Positions 33,376 through 45,603 are shown, numbered from the stretch's first letter. The stretch is 64,000 bases of DNA from Eublepharis macularius (GCF_028583425.1 NC_072795.1:68400001-68464000), one strand, 5' to 3'. Notes: a model not told the origin generated them from the sequence alone. Numbers and translations are program-made.

Positions 33376-36294
33376 GCTAGAAAGGACATTTAGGAGCAAA
33401 GATGACACTGGATTGTCCCATATTATGTTGGGTACATCTTCATGGGGGCTTCTCCTGCTCCCTATTAGACGCTTAGTACCAAATTGGAAGTTTAGAATAC
33501 TTTCTCTGAAAAAGGGGGAAAAAACCCAATGTAGTGCAAACTGATCTTGTGGGATTACTATTTGAATATTCCAGGCAGTGTTAGTCTCCATTATTCCAGC
33601 TATTGTCTTCTTTTGTGCAGAACAGACCTCTAGATACAGGGGCGTAATGCATGCACAGATGCAACCTTACTTCCTGACCATATTAATTATCATCTGCTCT
33701 CTTCCGTAATCTTTCCCATCTGTTTTGTTTCATAACCTGTTCCCCCAAGTGCACATTTGTTTGCCTAGTATACTCCTTGAATCTCGAATGCAATGTGAAA
33801 CAACAGTTTAAACAGGAAATGGACTCAGGAATCACTGTAAACAAGACAATGGGAATATCTTTCCTGTAGTCATCCAAAGCAAACTGTCAGTATGGTTATG
33901 GTGTCAATATGGGGTCTATAAAATTGTGCCATTGAACAAAACAAATGGTAGAGTGTTAAACTGCAGCCACAAAGTGGGCTCCTGAATGTAGAACTATAAA
34001 TACTGTACATATAATAAATTAACATATATATTAAGGGGAAATATCTATTTATGAAAAGGTTCTCAACACAGTAAGAACATTTCATGTCTTTTTTGGGTTC
34101 GTGATACATAGCCAACAAGTCTAGAAGGGTAAAAATAGCCTAGTTATCTGTTCATGCAACCTGGAATATAGCAGAGGATTATGAAAACAAAACAGTTCAA
34201 TGTAGGTTGTATCTAAGTTTCCAACGCTTGCTTTCTTTAGCTTGCCCTTGCCAGGGTGTCACTACTAGTGGGTCCCTGTATAATTCTTAAAAAGGCAACA
34301 GTCAGAATATAGTGAATCTAAGCTATCTATAAAGGGGAGATTTATCACCCAGTTGAGATGAAGCTTCATAGCGATGAAGTGGAAGCCTTTTGTGCAAATC
34401 ATGGACAAGAGCAGATTTCCCACCCCCAAAGTACAGTGGTTAATGATGTCAGATATGCAACAAGATGCTCTCAGTATCTGAATATAGACAGAACAAAGTA
34501 ATTTCTGTAAAGAGAGTTGGATCTGTAGATCACCATGGACAGAATCTGACACTCATTTAGGGTGTGACGGCTTTTTTAGTGGGTAGTACCAGTCATATTT
34601 TATGTGTAAATATAAAAATATCCTAAGTATGTACTCTAACTGAATATAGGAAATTGTGGTGTCATATAGGTTCTCGTTCCAGGAACCCAAAATAAGATAT
34701 GGGTCTCTACCATACGTACACATTTTGGTAAACACATTTTTCAGCTATGTAATATGTGAAGTGGTTGCAAAAATGTCCCGAACATATAAATTATATGGTT
34801 AGGATTGTATTGTCTGAAAGTGTATGCTCTGGAAGCCATAGCCATTCTATTCTATATTGCTTTGTGGAAGAAACTTTCTGAAATGCAAGAGACATATCCA
34901 AATCTTTGGAAGGCACCCATTTTCAAGAGGTTTATCAAGATGTTTTGGAGATCTTGAATAAAAAACATCATTAGGATGGCAAAATCTATAGTGTATGTAA
35001 TTGCTTAACTTTGTAGCGCCTGATACTTGAAACACAGACAATTAAAATGAGATAAGCAAAGGGCAGATATGTGCTTCAGTGAAACAGAGTTGGGATGACA
35101 TCATCATCATTTCTGGGAGGATCTCCATTTTTGATCTTATTTTCCCTGGGAAGTTGAAGGGAGTGTCTGAAGGGTACAGATAAAACATCCTGTTCTATTT
35201 CTTCTGTCATCTGAAAGAATCAATTGAGGACTTCTGTGGGATATGTACAGTAGTTTTTATTAAAACTAGAATGGGATATGTACACTAGTTTTTATTAAAA
35301 ATCATTTTCATATAATGGATATTGCACAAGAATTTCTTCAATAGCAGAATAAGAGGCAAAATTCAATGGCTCTTTATATCACTATCTTCAACCCAGGAAA
35401 TGCCTCACCTGTTGAATTTCTGCCTCTCATGTAGTTGTTGAAGACATAGGCATTCTGCCAGAAAAAAGACTGAAGCTTCATTCCTCATGTATCCAGCAAT
35501 AGCCATTAATATCTTCCATCATCTTTTTCATCCAAGCTATTTGAGTATTGAGCTTTTATACTCTGTCTCTCCAGATGCATTGAAAGCAGTTAGGTCTTAA
35601 ACCCACATGGGATTAAGCCCATTTATTAGCTTCATATGGAATTTAGACATTTTGCAACAGCAAGAGTCTGATCAGTAAGTCATATTCAATAACATAAAAC
35701 TGATCAATAAGAAGTATATTCAGGCTGTTGGCACTGATCTGAAGGATACCTTTGTATGCAGTTTTGATGGCTGAGCAATTTTACTGGTAAGTGCCAAAGA
35801 TTAGGTGTCCTTGCATGTGTTGGCCTAATAAAATTAAAATGTGTTAAAGCATGAGCTGGCTTGGGATAAGCCTAAAACAAAGTAATACAGAAACTCACAT
35901 GAATAGTTCCTTGACCCTTGTGGCATAGCAGGATTAGTTTGTCAGAGATCTGTGTTGTTTGAAGGAACTGAGATGGTGATCAGAGGTCCTGTGTAGCATA
36001 TGCATCAAGGTGGGCAAGTTCTGTCTAATAATAATTGGAGGATCCCAGGACATTTAAAATGTAGCTATTTCTATCTTTGCTCAATTTAATGACCTGTTGT
36101 GCAGCAGGTGGAATAAAGAAAGACTCCTTGCAAGCTGATGTTGTATGCTAGTGCAGGTTGTTTAGGATTCTACATAGAAACCACACAGAAACCCCTCCGT
36201 TCTGTCAATCAAGTTTCTCACTGACCACTACTCAGTAATGGCAGTAATCAAAATGAACAGCCCTTCCCCATCGTCTTTAGTGGATGTGTCATGG
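33376..36294. other. Intronic stretch, no gene seen
   Basis: AT-rich. The one structure noted is a near-perfect tandem duplication at about 35238-35300 ('gggatatgtaca' then 'tagtttttattaaaa', twice). Frames are short and unsupported. Confidence 0.5.
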
Positions 36295-36425
36295 TGAACA
36301 CATGATGCTGCCGTATAGTGGGTAAGGCCCTTGGTCTATCAAGGTCAGAACTGTCTGCTCTGACTGGCAGTAGCTCTCCGGGATCTCAGGAAGAGGGCTC
36401 GCATCACCTCCTACCTTATCTTTTT
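36295..36425 (+). repeat. Dispersed squamate repeat, class unassigned
   Basis: 'gatgctgccgtatagtggg', 'ggtctatcaaggtcagaac', 'tgactggcagtagctctc' and 'cgggatctcagg' follow the order of a repeat I know to be abundant in lizard DNA but cannot name with confidence. Confidence 0.5.
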
Positions 36426-36984
36426 TTCAGTTGTAGATACTGAAGATTGAAGCTTGGATTTTCTCCGTGAAGAACAGGCGGTTTGCCAATGAGCCATGGT
36501 TATGCTGTTCATTGCTTGAAGAATGAACAAGTCATAGATTATAGAATTAGGAATTAGCCCAATTATTCCAAGTGAGGCAAATTCTGGTGAAATTCTTAAA
36601 AGGTGTGCATTTGAAGGGACAAGCTTTGATTTGTGAATAAGGAAATCTCTTGTTTCTTTTCTAGTTAAACTAGTTAATGGAAGAGATTCACGTATGGGAA
36701 ACCCACAACCATTTTTACAAGTCAGTTTCCAAGCTAGGTAGACAAATATGGTAGAGTTCAATGCTATTGACAGTTTCATTTTCCTGTTGTGCAAATGTGG
36801 TACATAAAGGCCAAGAGTTCTGAGATTAATTCAATCATCTTCCTTTAGCAACACCATGTGGGAGGCAAAATAGTCTCCTTAGCAACACTTCCTATCTGAT
36901 CAATGAGTGATGCTAATAAACATGGAAGCAAATTATGACAACATCCAGACTCACTGACATCTTTTTATAGCCACATAGGTGATG

Positions 36985-37274
36985 CTTTGGCAGCAGATAA
37001 TCAGGAAACTTCTAAACGGCTGGGGCTGGGGTTTGTGGGCCGTTTAAAGGGACCTGCCGCTTGCAAGCTGCAGGAAAAGTTTAAATGGCCATTTCTTCAG
37101 GGAAATGGCCATTTAAACTGTCCCTTTCCCAATACGACTCAAACGAACCCGAACCAGTAACCAGTTCGTAGAAGTTCGTAGAAAGGAGCTTCCACAAACC
37201 ATGGTTCGCGAACCATGAACTGGCCTGGTTCGTGCGTTTTTTTGGGGGCGTAATTGGATTTGTGCCCATCTCTA
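36985..37274 (+). mobile_element. hAT-type element fragment (right end)
   Basis: The right end 'gtgcccatctcta' at 37274 equals the terminus of the complete element at 56755-57456. The body has inverted arms around 37085-37125 ('aaatggccatttcttcag', 'ggaaatggccattt') and 'gaacc'-rich motifs. No left terminus or matching target duplication was found, so the left boundary is approximate. Confidence 0.55.
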
Positions 37275-37445
37275 TGTATAACAAGTGGGAGGAAGAGGAA
37301 GTAGAGCAAACCATCCCCTACTGTGACAGGAATATGGTAATAATAATTTTTTTTTTGTAAGTTAGTCTCCCCCCCTTCTCCTGCTGGAAAAGAAGCAGGG
37401 TGGAGAAAATATGCCTGCAGGAGTAGACCATATCAGGTGGCCATA

Positions 37446-37770
37446 GAATTGCCAGGTCCTGCATCAGTGTGATGACATCACTTCCAGGAAGTGACATTAT
37501 CACGCAGGGCTGGGAAGCACATGCGCCTTTCACTGTGGGCCAATTTGGACCCCAAGTGGGCCTGATTTGGCCTGTTTGGGGCCCAAATCTGCAAAGCACA
37601 GGAGTGCTCTTGGGGCAGCTTGATGTTGTTAGTGACATCACATTGGCCCTGGGAGCACACCCAGGAGGCCCGTTCCTCATCTTTCCTCCTGCCAGCCAGG
37701 TAAGCGGTGGCAGGGTGGGGGGGGAGGCAGAAGCAGGAGATCCCTCCACCCCCACCAGGGGAATGGGATC
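37446..37770. repeat. GC-rich dispersed repeat, class unassigned
   Basis: Contains 'gatgacatcacttccagg' with the nearby complementary 'aagtgacattatcacg'. A related block order is seen at 60140-60480. Frames on both strands are side effects of GC content. Confidence 0.45.
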
Positions 37771-39349
37771 CCTAGGTGGTCATTGTCTTTGATGACTTCC
37801 CTCCACTGTGTTCTGGCTGTGCTTGGAGTTCTTTGGTTGGAGGCAGGTCGAAGTCCCCTTGGAATGCATCCATCTCTGTATTTTTTGTGTATCTTGGTCT
37901 GTGTTTTCATGTCATCACTTATTAATTCAGATGCTTAGTCCTTCCTCATATATTTAAAAATGTTTTCAAAGTTATCTTTAATTGATCTATGCTGAGGGAC
38001 TAAGCAATCTGATGGGATTGTATTTCCTTTGCATAACATATGGGACCTGACTTAGGACATGCTACGACTGAAATCTTGCTTCTGCACAAAGCACAATGAG
38101 CATATTAGGCCAAATTAGTCTCTCTGAAACAAAGCTTTAAAGCAACAGAGAAGGCTATGTAAGGGTTGACTTCTGTGGTCTGTGTTTCCCCATTGCAGCA
38201 TCTCCTTGCAGCTTTGTTCACATCAGAAAAACTTTGATTGCCTTGAATCAGTTTCTGGCTGTCCCTTGAATAGTTTTCTCCTTCTGACCAAGAGTAGAAT
38301 TTTTGTAGAGCAGTTTCTGAACCGGTGGCTACCCTTTTGACTCTTTCTGGCACTACCCACATCTCCTTTTTAGACGATTAAAATGTACATCAAAATAAAA
38401 TACTTGAATGCAAAACATTTGCAAAAAAAGTTATTATACCAATACCAGAGAGCCACTATTAGCTGCATCTTCCTGTCAAGCATACACAAGGGCAAAACTG
38501 GTTTACCGTTGTGGAATAGCTTTCAGTTTTCAGCCATGTTCTGTAACCCAAATTTAGGACATAAAAGTCAATAATTTGGTCTTAATTCATGCTTCTTTCA
38601 CAGGAAATGAACCCTTATATAGTGTCTCAGTATCATGGAATAAAACCACACCTGGAGTCCTGCTGACTTCTCCGTTGGACTCTTTCACTACACTACAGAA
38701 CAGTACTATCATTATCAACCAAGTAGGGGATATTAGTATTCTCTAGAAGAATACTGAAGTGCGGCTTTCACTTAGTTTTCTCAAAGAGCTACTGTGAGAG
38801 CTGTTTCATAAAACAGAACATCTGAGGGATGGCTGGGAGTGAGTGTGATAGTGTATCTTTCTGTCTTGCTTTTATTTCTTCTTCAGCACCTGGGACGCGA
38901 GACACAGATCCCCTTGAACATCTTTATTTGGATATACCTTGAGACTCCAAGGATCTATTTCTAGGGAGCAGTGATGAGATTTGGCAATAGGAACATTAGA
39001 TGCAGGTGTTAGAAAGCTTTCCTTCAAAGCCACAGTGAAAAGAAAGTGAGAGAATAACATATTCACTTTAATTTTGCACATAAGAGGTACTAAAGTAACA
39101 ATCTGATGTGGGCCAGAATTTAATATTGCAAATCAGAGCTTCTTTGATAAATAATAATAAAACATGGCATTCAAGTTCTGGCAGCTTTGTGCTAGTCTGA
39201 CTAATGCAAAGATAGTATCAGTAATTAGGTAAAAAAGGAAACATGATGGAAAATTTCCAATAGTTGGGTTATAGAAAGTGTTGTTGAAGTTATAGAAAGT
39301 GCTTGTGTAGCTTATGTGCAATGGGTTAATGAAATATAGTGTCATTTTG
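37771..39349. other. Intronic stretch, nothing recognised
   Basis: AT-rich sequence with short frames lacking domains or conserved splice contexts. Confidence 0.5.
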
Positions 39350-39510
39350 AGGGAACTATTGTGATGCAGTGGCTAGAGTATCCAGCTGGGACTGTGGTGA
39401 TCCAGGTCCAAATGTACATTTTTCCTTTACTAGGTGACCTGGGGCTAGATCCCCTCCCTTGAGTTGGTCTGAGGATAAAATGGGATGAAGAAAAACCTAT
39501 GTTAGGGGGG
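39350..39510 (+). repeat. tRNA-derived SINE, degenerate
   Basis: A-box-like 'gtgatgcagtggctagag', a weak B-box-like 'gatccaggtccaaatg', then 'ggtgacctggggctag' and 'tctgaggataaaatggg', the order seen in squamate MIR/ACA-type SINEs. Confidence 0.55.
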
Positions 39511-39603
39511 GAAATGTAATAGATAAGTGAGTATTTCCAGCTGATCACAGGGTATAAGTGACTGGGCTGTTACCTGGGAGATCTCATCTCAGCCATGAAC
39601 TAA

Positions 39604-40197
39604 CTAGGTGATCTCAATCAATCAAGTTTATTATGATACAAGATCAGCTCCATAGAGTCAGCCATAACAGAAATAAGGATAAAAAAGAAGTAAAAATAAA
39701 ATAAAAAATACAGAGGGCACATGTAGTGCGACAAGCACAGAATGCAGATGGGGGGCGGGGGACACAGAGAAATAATATCTACCTCCAACAAAGAAATAAA
39801 GTTATCGAGGCTTAATCATCCACTTATGTATCCGACATGCCTGAAGACAAAATCTAGCAACTTTATTTATTATCTCCTGGGAAGAGTCTGCAAAAAGGAG
39901 GGAGGTGTAAAGTTGTGCAGATCTTCCTGGTAAAGTTGACAAAATTGGAGCTATATATTGAGTTTGGATGTCATTATAGAATGAGCAGCGCAGCAGAACA
40001 TGTTCAATAGACTCTGCTTTCCCTGTATAACATGGGCAGAGCTGTTGAGAGAGTGGAACACGATGGTATCTTCCTTCCAAGAGGTCTGAAGGTAGAACAT
40101 TGAAATGTGCAAGGGTAAAAATTCTCCAATATTTGGGAATCTCAAGAGATCTAAGATATTCTGCTGGTCGGAAGCATTTGGCGTATTGCAGAATCAT
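39604..40197 (-). mobile_element. LINE 3' fragment with cysteine-rich C-terminus
   Basis: The minus-strand frame (39802-40197, 131 codons) has HFNVLPSDLLEGRYHRVPL followed by CPCYTGKAESIEHVLLRCSF. This is a C-x-C then H-x4-C pattern like the C-terminal zinc-knuckle region of I/R1/Jockey-type LINE proteins. The untranslated 3' end continues to 39604 ('ttgtatcataataaacttg' on the minus strand). It may belong to the same family as the reverse transcriptase fragment at 47222-48340. Confidence 0.75.
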
Positions 40198-40330
40198 TGG
40201 ATATTTATTTTATTTATTTTACACGGTCCACTCTCCCTACAAGCAGGCTTAGAGCTGATAACAACATAGTTTGAATCTACATTAAAATTACCATTCAAAA
40301 CCATTAAAAACTTACAATTTAGCAGTAAAA
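40198..40330 (-). repeat. L2-type LINE 3' end
   Basis: 'tatttattttatttatttt' then 'ccctacaagcaggcttagag' is the complement of the L2-like 3' hairpin and tail, as at 20668-20830. No coding sequence. Confidence 0.65.
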
Positions 40331-40887
40331 AGAACAGTTCGCAGGGTGACGGGGAAGGCCAGAGCTGCCTCCTCCAGCCCTTCCTGCCCTTCAAATGGCT
40401 GCCGCTGTGGCCACTTGAGGGGCAGGAAGGGCCTTCTCTATCGCCTACACTGCGAGGAGGGCTGGAGCCACCGCCGCCACCACAGGGCAGCCAAGAAGGC
40501 TGGAGCCACTGCCACCCCACCGCCTCCACAGCTGCAGGGCCAAGGTAAGTGGGGTGGGGGTGGGGGACTGGGGGGTGGGGACATTTAAAGGGCCCTGCTG
40601 CTTGCAAGCAGCAGGAAAGAGGCCCTTTAAACGTCAGCTATCAGGCACGGGAATCCCCCCCCACCTGCCAACTGAAGTTTAAAGGAACCTGCCACTTGCA
40701 AGAGCCAGAGAAAGGGCTCTTTAAACTCGGCCCTGAAGCTTCCTGAAGCAGTCTGAATGCTTCGGGAAAGCTTTGTTTTGGGATTTCCAAATCCTAGCCA
40801 CCATGCTGGCCTCGATTCAGTTATCCCGAATCTTTACAAATCTGGTCCGATTTGGGTAAAATTGTAAACGCGAAATGCACACCCCTT
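40331..40887. repeat. hAT-like non-autonomous element, partial
   Basis: GC-rich block with paired motifs 'acatttaaagggccctgctg' and 'cttgcaagcagcaggaaag'. It finishes 'gtaaacgcgaaatgcacacc' then 'ccttta', close to a terminus I associate with squamate hAT miniature elements. The left end is not identified. It shares the 'tttaaagg' and 'cttgcaag' blocks with 36985-37274. Confidence 0.45.
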
Positions 40888-40894
40888 TACTGCA

Positions 40895-41299
40895 GTGCTT
40901 GCTACAGTGGATTACTTAGCAATCGGACTGTCAATCACAACTGGCTGTAGCAGCACTCCCCTCCTGCACCTCCCCTGGCAGCATCAGTCAAAGAGGGGAT
41001 TGGGGAAGAGATCAGGGACTCCTCTTCCTCTGGCCCCTCAGCCACTGCTTGGCTTGTGCACAGCCCTCCCACGGCCCTGCGGAGCTGGCGGGGACCTCTG
41101 CCTCCCCAGCCGCTGCAGGACCTTAGGAGGGCCTCACCGCCAGGCTGAACCTTTCTGTGTCTCTGGAAGCCCGAGGAGGCAGCGGGGAGGCAAACTGTTT
41201 TGCCCTCAACTCGCTTCTTATCCCTGCATCCTTGCATACTATGCCTGCATGGGGATGAGTGAGTGGTTGGTTACACGGTTTGCCTTTTGTATAGTAGGA
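40895..41299 (-). mobile_element. Helitron-like 5' terminus
   Basis: On the minus strand the segment begins TCCTACTATACAAAAGGC after an A-T junction (plus-strand 41299/41300). That matches the 5' terminus of the Helitron at 57919-58599 and the general TC-start rule. No CTAG-type 3' end was identified, so the left limit is nominal. The GC-rich interior gives spurious frames on both strands. Confidence 0.5.
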
Positions 41300-41597
41300 T
41301 ATGAACTCATGTGATCACACTACTGTACTGTTTGCATATTTATGAATCAATGGTAGAGAATGCTGTACTACGCATGCCTAGTTTCTACAGAAGCTGAAAG
41401 ACAGGACAATGCATTCCTGCATGTGCTCCAAAAAAAAAAAAAAAAGGAAAGTTGGGCGGGAATGCACCAGTGTCATTTGTGATGAGGCTCAGATAAAGAA
41501 TGCATTTTCTGTTTTGGGACCTTTTTTACCCACAATAAACACCCACAAAACATGCATGAGGACAATGCATGTGAAAGATGAGTTCTCCCTCTGAGGC

Positions 41598-41703
41598 GGA
41601 GGACATCTTGGGTGATTCCCACCGTCCAATCGGGGAGGCAGGAAATGAAACATCTTTCTTCCTCTTCCCTTGTGGGTGGGATCACCCTTGGTTTCCCCAG
41701 TTC
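41598..41703 (+). repeat. DIRS left inverted terminal repeat
   Basis: The core is the reverse complement of 46975-47079, e.g. 'gtccaatcggggaggcagg' against 'cctgcctccccgattggac', almost identical throughout. The outer 16 bases (41582-41597) are not in the right end but recur, complemented, in the internal complementary region. Confidence 0.93.
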
Positions 41704-41942
41704 TTTTCCTGCCTCAGGGGAGAGCAGTAGGGTATAGGCTAGCTCTGCTACCCTGTCCTACTATTTACTCTTTACTCTTTATTCACCTTTTGTCTTTGCC
41801 TTTTCCCTTCCCACTTCAGCCTTAGAGTCTTACCTTTCCTTGTTCAGTCCCTTTCACTACTCTGTGCTATCTTCCTTCTTGGTCCATACCCTTATTCTTC
41901 CTTCCCTGCGGAGAGGAGTCCCCTACTCGCAGGGAGACCAGG

Positions 41943-43673
41943 ATGGCTACAAGGGAGTCTTCCGACTCTGAAGACTCTTTCATGGACAAAGCTGGAGACG
42001 GCTCCCTAGGACCAGTCCTTCCAGCGGCAGGGGACGATCCGGCGGGAACCGACGCGCCGCGGAGGCCTGATCGGTCCCCCGGGGAAGACTCTCCGAAGAG
42101 AGAACACCCTGCAACAAAGCGCCCTCGTCTGTCTTCACCCAAGCCAGAGAGGGCAGCGCGCCATGGAAAACGAAAGCAGACCGGCGAGATGGCGCGCGAC
42201 TCGATTTCGGCGGGAACGGCAGCCAGCCGCGACTTCCCGCCAAAACGCGGCAACGTGCTTCCCAACCTCCCGGCGGGAGAACTTGAGCACGGATCGGGGC
42301 CCTCGTCGCAGGATCTCAGTGCGATGCCTTCAGGAGCTCAAGTAAGTGATCCTTCTGAGGAGCTGTCGCCCCAGATCTTGGCTGCCATCAGGAGGTCCCT
42401 TAGAGAGGAGATCTGGGCCATTAGCCGGGGGCAGACTTCAGATCCTGATCGTTCTCAGCCCATACCAGACCAGCCTATTCCGGGTCCTTCTCACCAGAGA
42501 AGCACCTGGCCCACTAAGGCGGCCCGCAAACAATCTCTAGGCCCGACCACTAACAAGGTCTCGGCCTGCTATGATGAAGATCTCTCCCTCAGTGACATCT
42601 CAGAGGAGGGAGAATTTCTGTCGGAGGAGGAGCAGGAGTTAGACCCCACCACTGCCCAACCATCCAATAGGTTGTTCCAGCTGGAAGATTACCAATACCT
42701 ACTCTCCAAGACCCTTTCAGCCCTGGACCTCAAGGATCCATCTGAGGGAGAGGAGGAGAGAGAGGAGCCGAAGCCCTCGGGCCTCAAGGCTAGACCCAAA
42801 GGGAACAGGGAATTCTTCCCCAGGTCAGACGAGGGTCCCAAACTGTTCCCCTTCCCAGAATATTTCGAGCGCCAACTCAAGGCCGAGTGGCCCACTCCTG
42901 CAGCCACAAAACAGGTACCCAACTATATGAGAAAGTTATATGTCTTGCCTAACTTTGTGGACGAGCTCTTGCAGGTGCCTGTGATTGATGCCCCGGTGGC
43001 AGCGCTACAGTCTCAAGGTCTTCTCTCCGAGGACGGCCAAGGCAACATTCGAGACGGCCTGGATAAAAAAGGGGAAGCCGTGCTGAAGAGGGCACACGAA
43101 GCAATGGCTATTTCCATCAAAGCCTCGGCCATAGCCTCTATGGTATCCAGAGCCTCGGTGGTGTGGATCAGGAGGATGATCCAGCTGCTTCCCGAGAACA
43201 ACAGGAGGCTAGCGGAAGGAGCTAATAGGATCCTCAAAGCATCCACCTTCGTGGCGGATGCCACCTTGGACACCCTGTCCCTGACATCGAGGGCCATGGC
43301 ATCTACCGCGGTCTCTAGACGACTACTCTGGCTTAGAACCTGGCAGGCCGACATGCAAGCCAAGATTATCCTAGCATCTTACCCATTCCAAGGAGGGAAG
43401 CTATTTGGAGATCAGCTGGAAAAAATATTGATAGAAACCAAGGATAAGAAGAAGGCCCTCCCAAGGTCCCTAAAGTACACCTCCAGGAGACCAAGCAATT
43501 ACCAACCATTTTGCTCTCATCACACGTTGGCCAGAAACAGACAGGACCACAAGAGAGCCTGGAACCCTCCCAGGGGCCATCCCAAGCGGACTGGTTTTCA
43601 CTCCAAGTTCAACAGGTCTCAAGGATTCCGCGGCAACCGACAGGAATCCGACGATAAGGGTCAGAAGCCCTGA
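41943..43673 (+). CDS. DIRS gag-like ORF
   Basis: 576 codons from ATG in a good context. Acidic and serine-rich in the N-terminal half (SDSEDS near the start, then EEEQELD), with basic stretches (KRPR, KRKQ). DIRS first frames of this kind are assigned a structural, nucleic-acid-binding role by position. No zinc knuckle was noticed. Part of the element at 41582-47131. Confidence 0.8.
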   Translation: MATRESSDSEDSFMDKAGDGSLGPVLPAAGDDPAGTDAPRRPDRSPGEDSPKREHPATKRPRLSSPKPERAARHGKRKQTGEMARDSISAGTAASRDFPPKRGNVLPNLPAGELEHGSGPSSQDLSAMPSGAQVSDPSEELSPQILAAIRRSLREEIWAISRGQTSDPDRSQPIPDQPIPGPSHQRSTWPTKAARKQSLGPTTNKVSACYDEDLSLSDISEEGEFLSEEEQELDPTTAQPSNRLFQLEDYQYLLSKTLSALDLKDPSEGEEEREEPKPSGLKARPKGNREFFPRSDEGPKLFPFPEYFERQLKAEWPTPAATKQVPNYMRKLYVLPNFVDELLQVPVIDAPVAALQSQGLLSEDGQGNIRDGLDKKGEAVLKRAHEAMAISIKASAIASMVSRASVVWIRRMIQLLPENNRRLAEGANRILKASTFVADATLDTLSLTSRAMASTAVSRRLLWLRTWQADMQAKIILASYPFQGGKLFGDQLEKILIETKDKKKALPRSLKYTSRRPSNYQPFCSHHTLARNRQDHKRAWNPPRGHPKRTGFHSKFNRSQGFRGNRQESDDKGQKP

Positions 43674-43689
43674 CTATCACGACGCCCCG

Positions 43690-45603
43690 GTGAGGGGAAG
43701 ACTTCTCCTGTTCCGCAAGACCTGGGAGGAATCCGAGGCGGACGCATGGTCCTTAGAGATTGTGTCCAATGGTTACTTGATCGAGTTTGCCTCCCTTCCA
43801 CCGGAACGTTTTATTCCTTCCCCCCTCAAGAAGAATCAGTCCAGAAACCACATAACTCTGAAAGCGATCCAACACCTTTTGGACATACAGGCCATCGAAC
43901 CAGTGCCCCCTGCAGAGCAGGGGCGGGGAGTATATTCAATTTTCTTCACGGTTCCCAAGAGGAACGGGGACTGGCGTGCCATCCTCGACCTCAAATACGT
44001 CAATCGACATATCAAACTCAGGCACTTCCGAATGGAGACTCTTCGATCCATTGCCGAGGCATTGCAGGAAGGGGAGTTCCTGACCTCGATAGACCTGACA
44101 GAGGCGTATCTGCACGTTCCCGTCGCCGCACCACACCGACGGTTCCTCAGATTCTGCGTCAAGAAGGATCACTTTCAGTTCAGAGCACTTCCCTTCGGTC
44201 TGTCCACGGCCCCACGGGTATTCACCAAGCTCCTAGTGGTTCCCATTGTCAAATTACGGGAGAAGGGCATTCACGTGCACCCGTATCTGGACGACATTCT
44301 GATAAGATCCGCCTCCGAGTCCGATTCAATCAGGGAGACAATGTTCACCATTCAATTCCTACAGAGCCACGGCTTCTTGATAAATCAACACAAGTGCTCA
44401 CTGCGTCCTTCACAAAGACTCGAGCATCTGGGCCTGATGATAGACACAAAGAAGGGCAGCTTCTTCCTCCCGGAGGACAAGAGAGCCAAGACCAGGAAGC
44501 TTGCGTCACAGATAATCAGGAAACAGGCGTCTCCACTCATGGAACTCTCGAAGCTAATGGGTCTGCTCGTGGCCAGTTCAGAGGCCATCTACTGGGGCAA
44601 GTTCCACGCAAAGCCACTTCAGGCCTTCCTGCGCCCCTACCAATGGCAGATCGCCCAGAGATCGAACATCAAACTCCAGGTACCGAGCTCCGTGAAGGAA
44701 AGCCTGGGATGGTGGACAATCGACGGCAACCTTCGCCTAGGCAAGAGTTTTCTGTCACCAAAACTCACCCAACTCTTCACGGACGCCAGCCTGAAAGGCT
44801 GGGGAGCAACACTACACGACGTTCCTGCCCAAGGGGAGTGGTCAGAAACGGAACGGAGCCTACCCATCAACATCTTGGAGATGCGAGCAGTCTTCCTGGC
44901 ACTGAAACACTTCCGGAGTGCGCTCGACCGCGAGCACGTCCTGGTGCGGATGGACAACGTCGCCACCAAAACATATATAAACAAGCAGGGAGGGACCAAA
45001 TCGTCCCGACTCCAAAGGGATGCCCACAAAATTATGACCTGGGCGGAACACAATCTTTCCTCCATCAGAGCGGAGCACATCCGGGGGATCCAGAATATCC
45101 ACGCGGACTGGCTGAGCAGGGAGTCGCTCCAGCCAGGGGAGTGGTCACTGAAGAAGGAAGTATTTGCCTTGCTGACAGAGCACTTCGGAACCCCGGCAGT
45201 GGATCTCTTTGCCTCACACAGGAACAACCAGGTCCCACGTTTTTACACCAGATATTTCCATCCACAAGCGGAGGACACGGACGCACTCACTGCGTCCTGG
45301 CCCGACTCTCTGCTGTATGCCTTCCCTCCCTTACCAGTGATTCCGAAACTGTTAAGGAAGATCAGACAACTCGGAGCAACAGTCATCGTGATTGCTCCAT
45401 GGTGGCCCAGGCGACCGTGGTTCTCCACTCTCCAGCTGCTGTCAGTCTCACCACCGCTGCAACTACCGGTGCATCCGGACCTCCTACAGCAGGGCCCGAT
45501 CCGGCACCCTCATCCAGAATGGTGGGCGCTGACCGGATGGAAATTGAGAGGAACTTGCTCCAACGAGAAGGCCTTCCCCCGGGAGTCATCGACACATTGT
45601 TAG
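43690..45603 (+). CDS. DIRS reverse transcriptase-RNase H ORF
   Basis: 637 codons open. Reverse transcriptase motifs: FFTVPKRNGDWRAILDLK, SIDLTEAYLHVP, FRALPFGLSTAPRVF and the YLDD active site (HPYLDDILI). An RNase H-like region follows (FTDASLKGWGA, LEMRAVFLALKHF and VRMDN). This motif set separates DIRS from LINE enzymes. The frame overlaps the recombinase frame, an arrangement known for the DIRS group. Confidence 0.9.
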   Translation: MRGRLLLFRKTWEESEADAWSLEIVSNGYLIEFASLPPERFIPSPLKKNQSRNHITLKAIQHLLDIQAIEPVPPAEQGRGVYSIFFTVPKRNGDWRAILDLKYVNRHIKLRHFRMETLRSIAEALQEGEFLTSIDLTEAYLHVPVAAPHRRFLRFCVKKDHFQFRALPFGLSTAPRVFTKLLVVPIVKLREKGIHVHPYLDDILIRSASESDSIRETMFTIQFLQSHGFLINQHKCSLRPSQRLEHLGLMIDTKKGSFFLPEDKRAKTRKLASQIIRKQASPLMELSKLMGLLVASSEAIYWGKFHAKPLQAFLRPYQWQIAQRSNIKLQVPSSVKESLGWWTIDGNLRLGKSFLSPKLTQLFTDASLKGWGATLHDVPAQGEWSETERSLPINILEMRAVFLALKHFRSALDREHVLVRMDNVATKTYINKQGGTKSSRLQRDAHKIMTWAEHNLSSIRAEHIRGIQNIHADWLSRESLQPGEWSLKKEVFALLTEHFGTPAVDLFASHRNNQVPRFYTRYFHPQAEDTDALTASWPDSLLYAFPPLPVIPKLLRKIRQLGATVIVIAPWWPRRPWFSTLQLLSVSPPLQLPVHPDLLQQGPIRHPHPEWWALTGWKLRGTCSNEKAFPRESSTHC

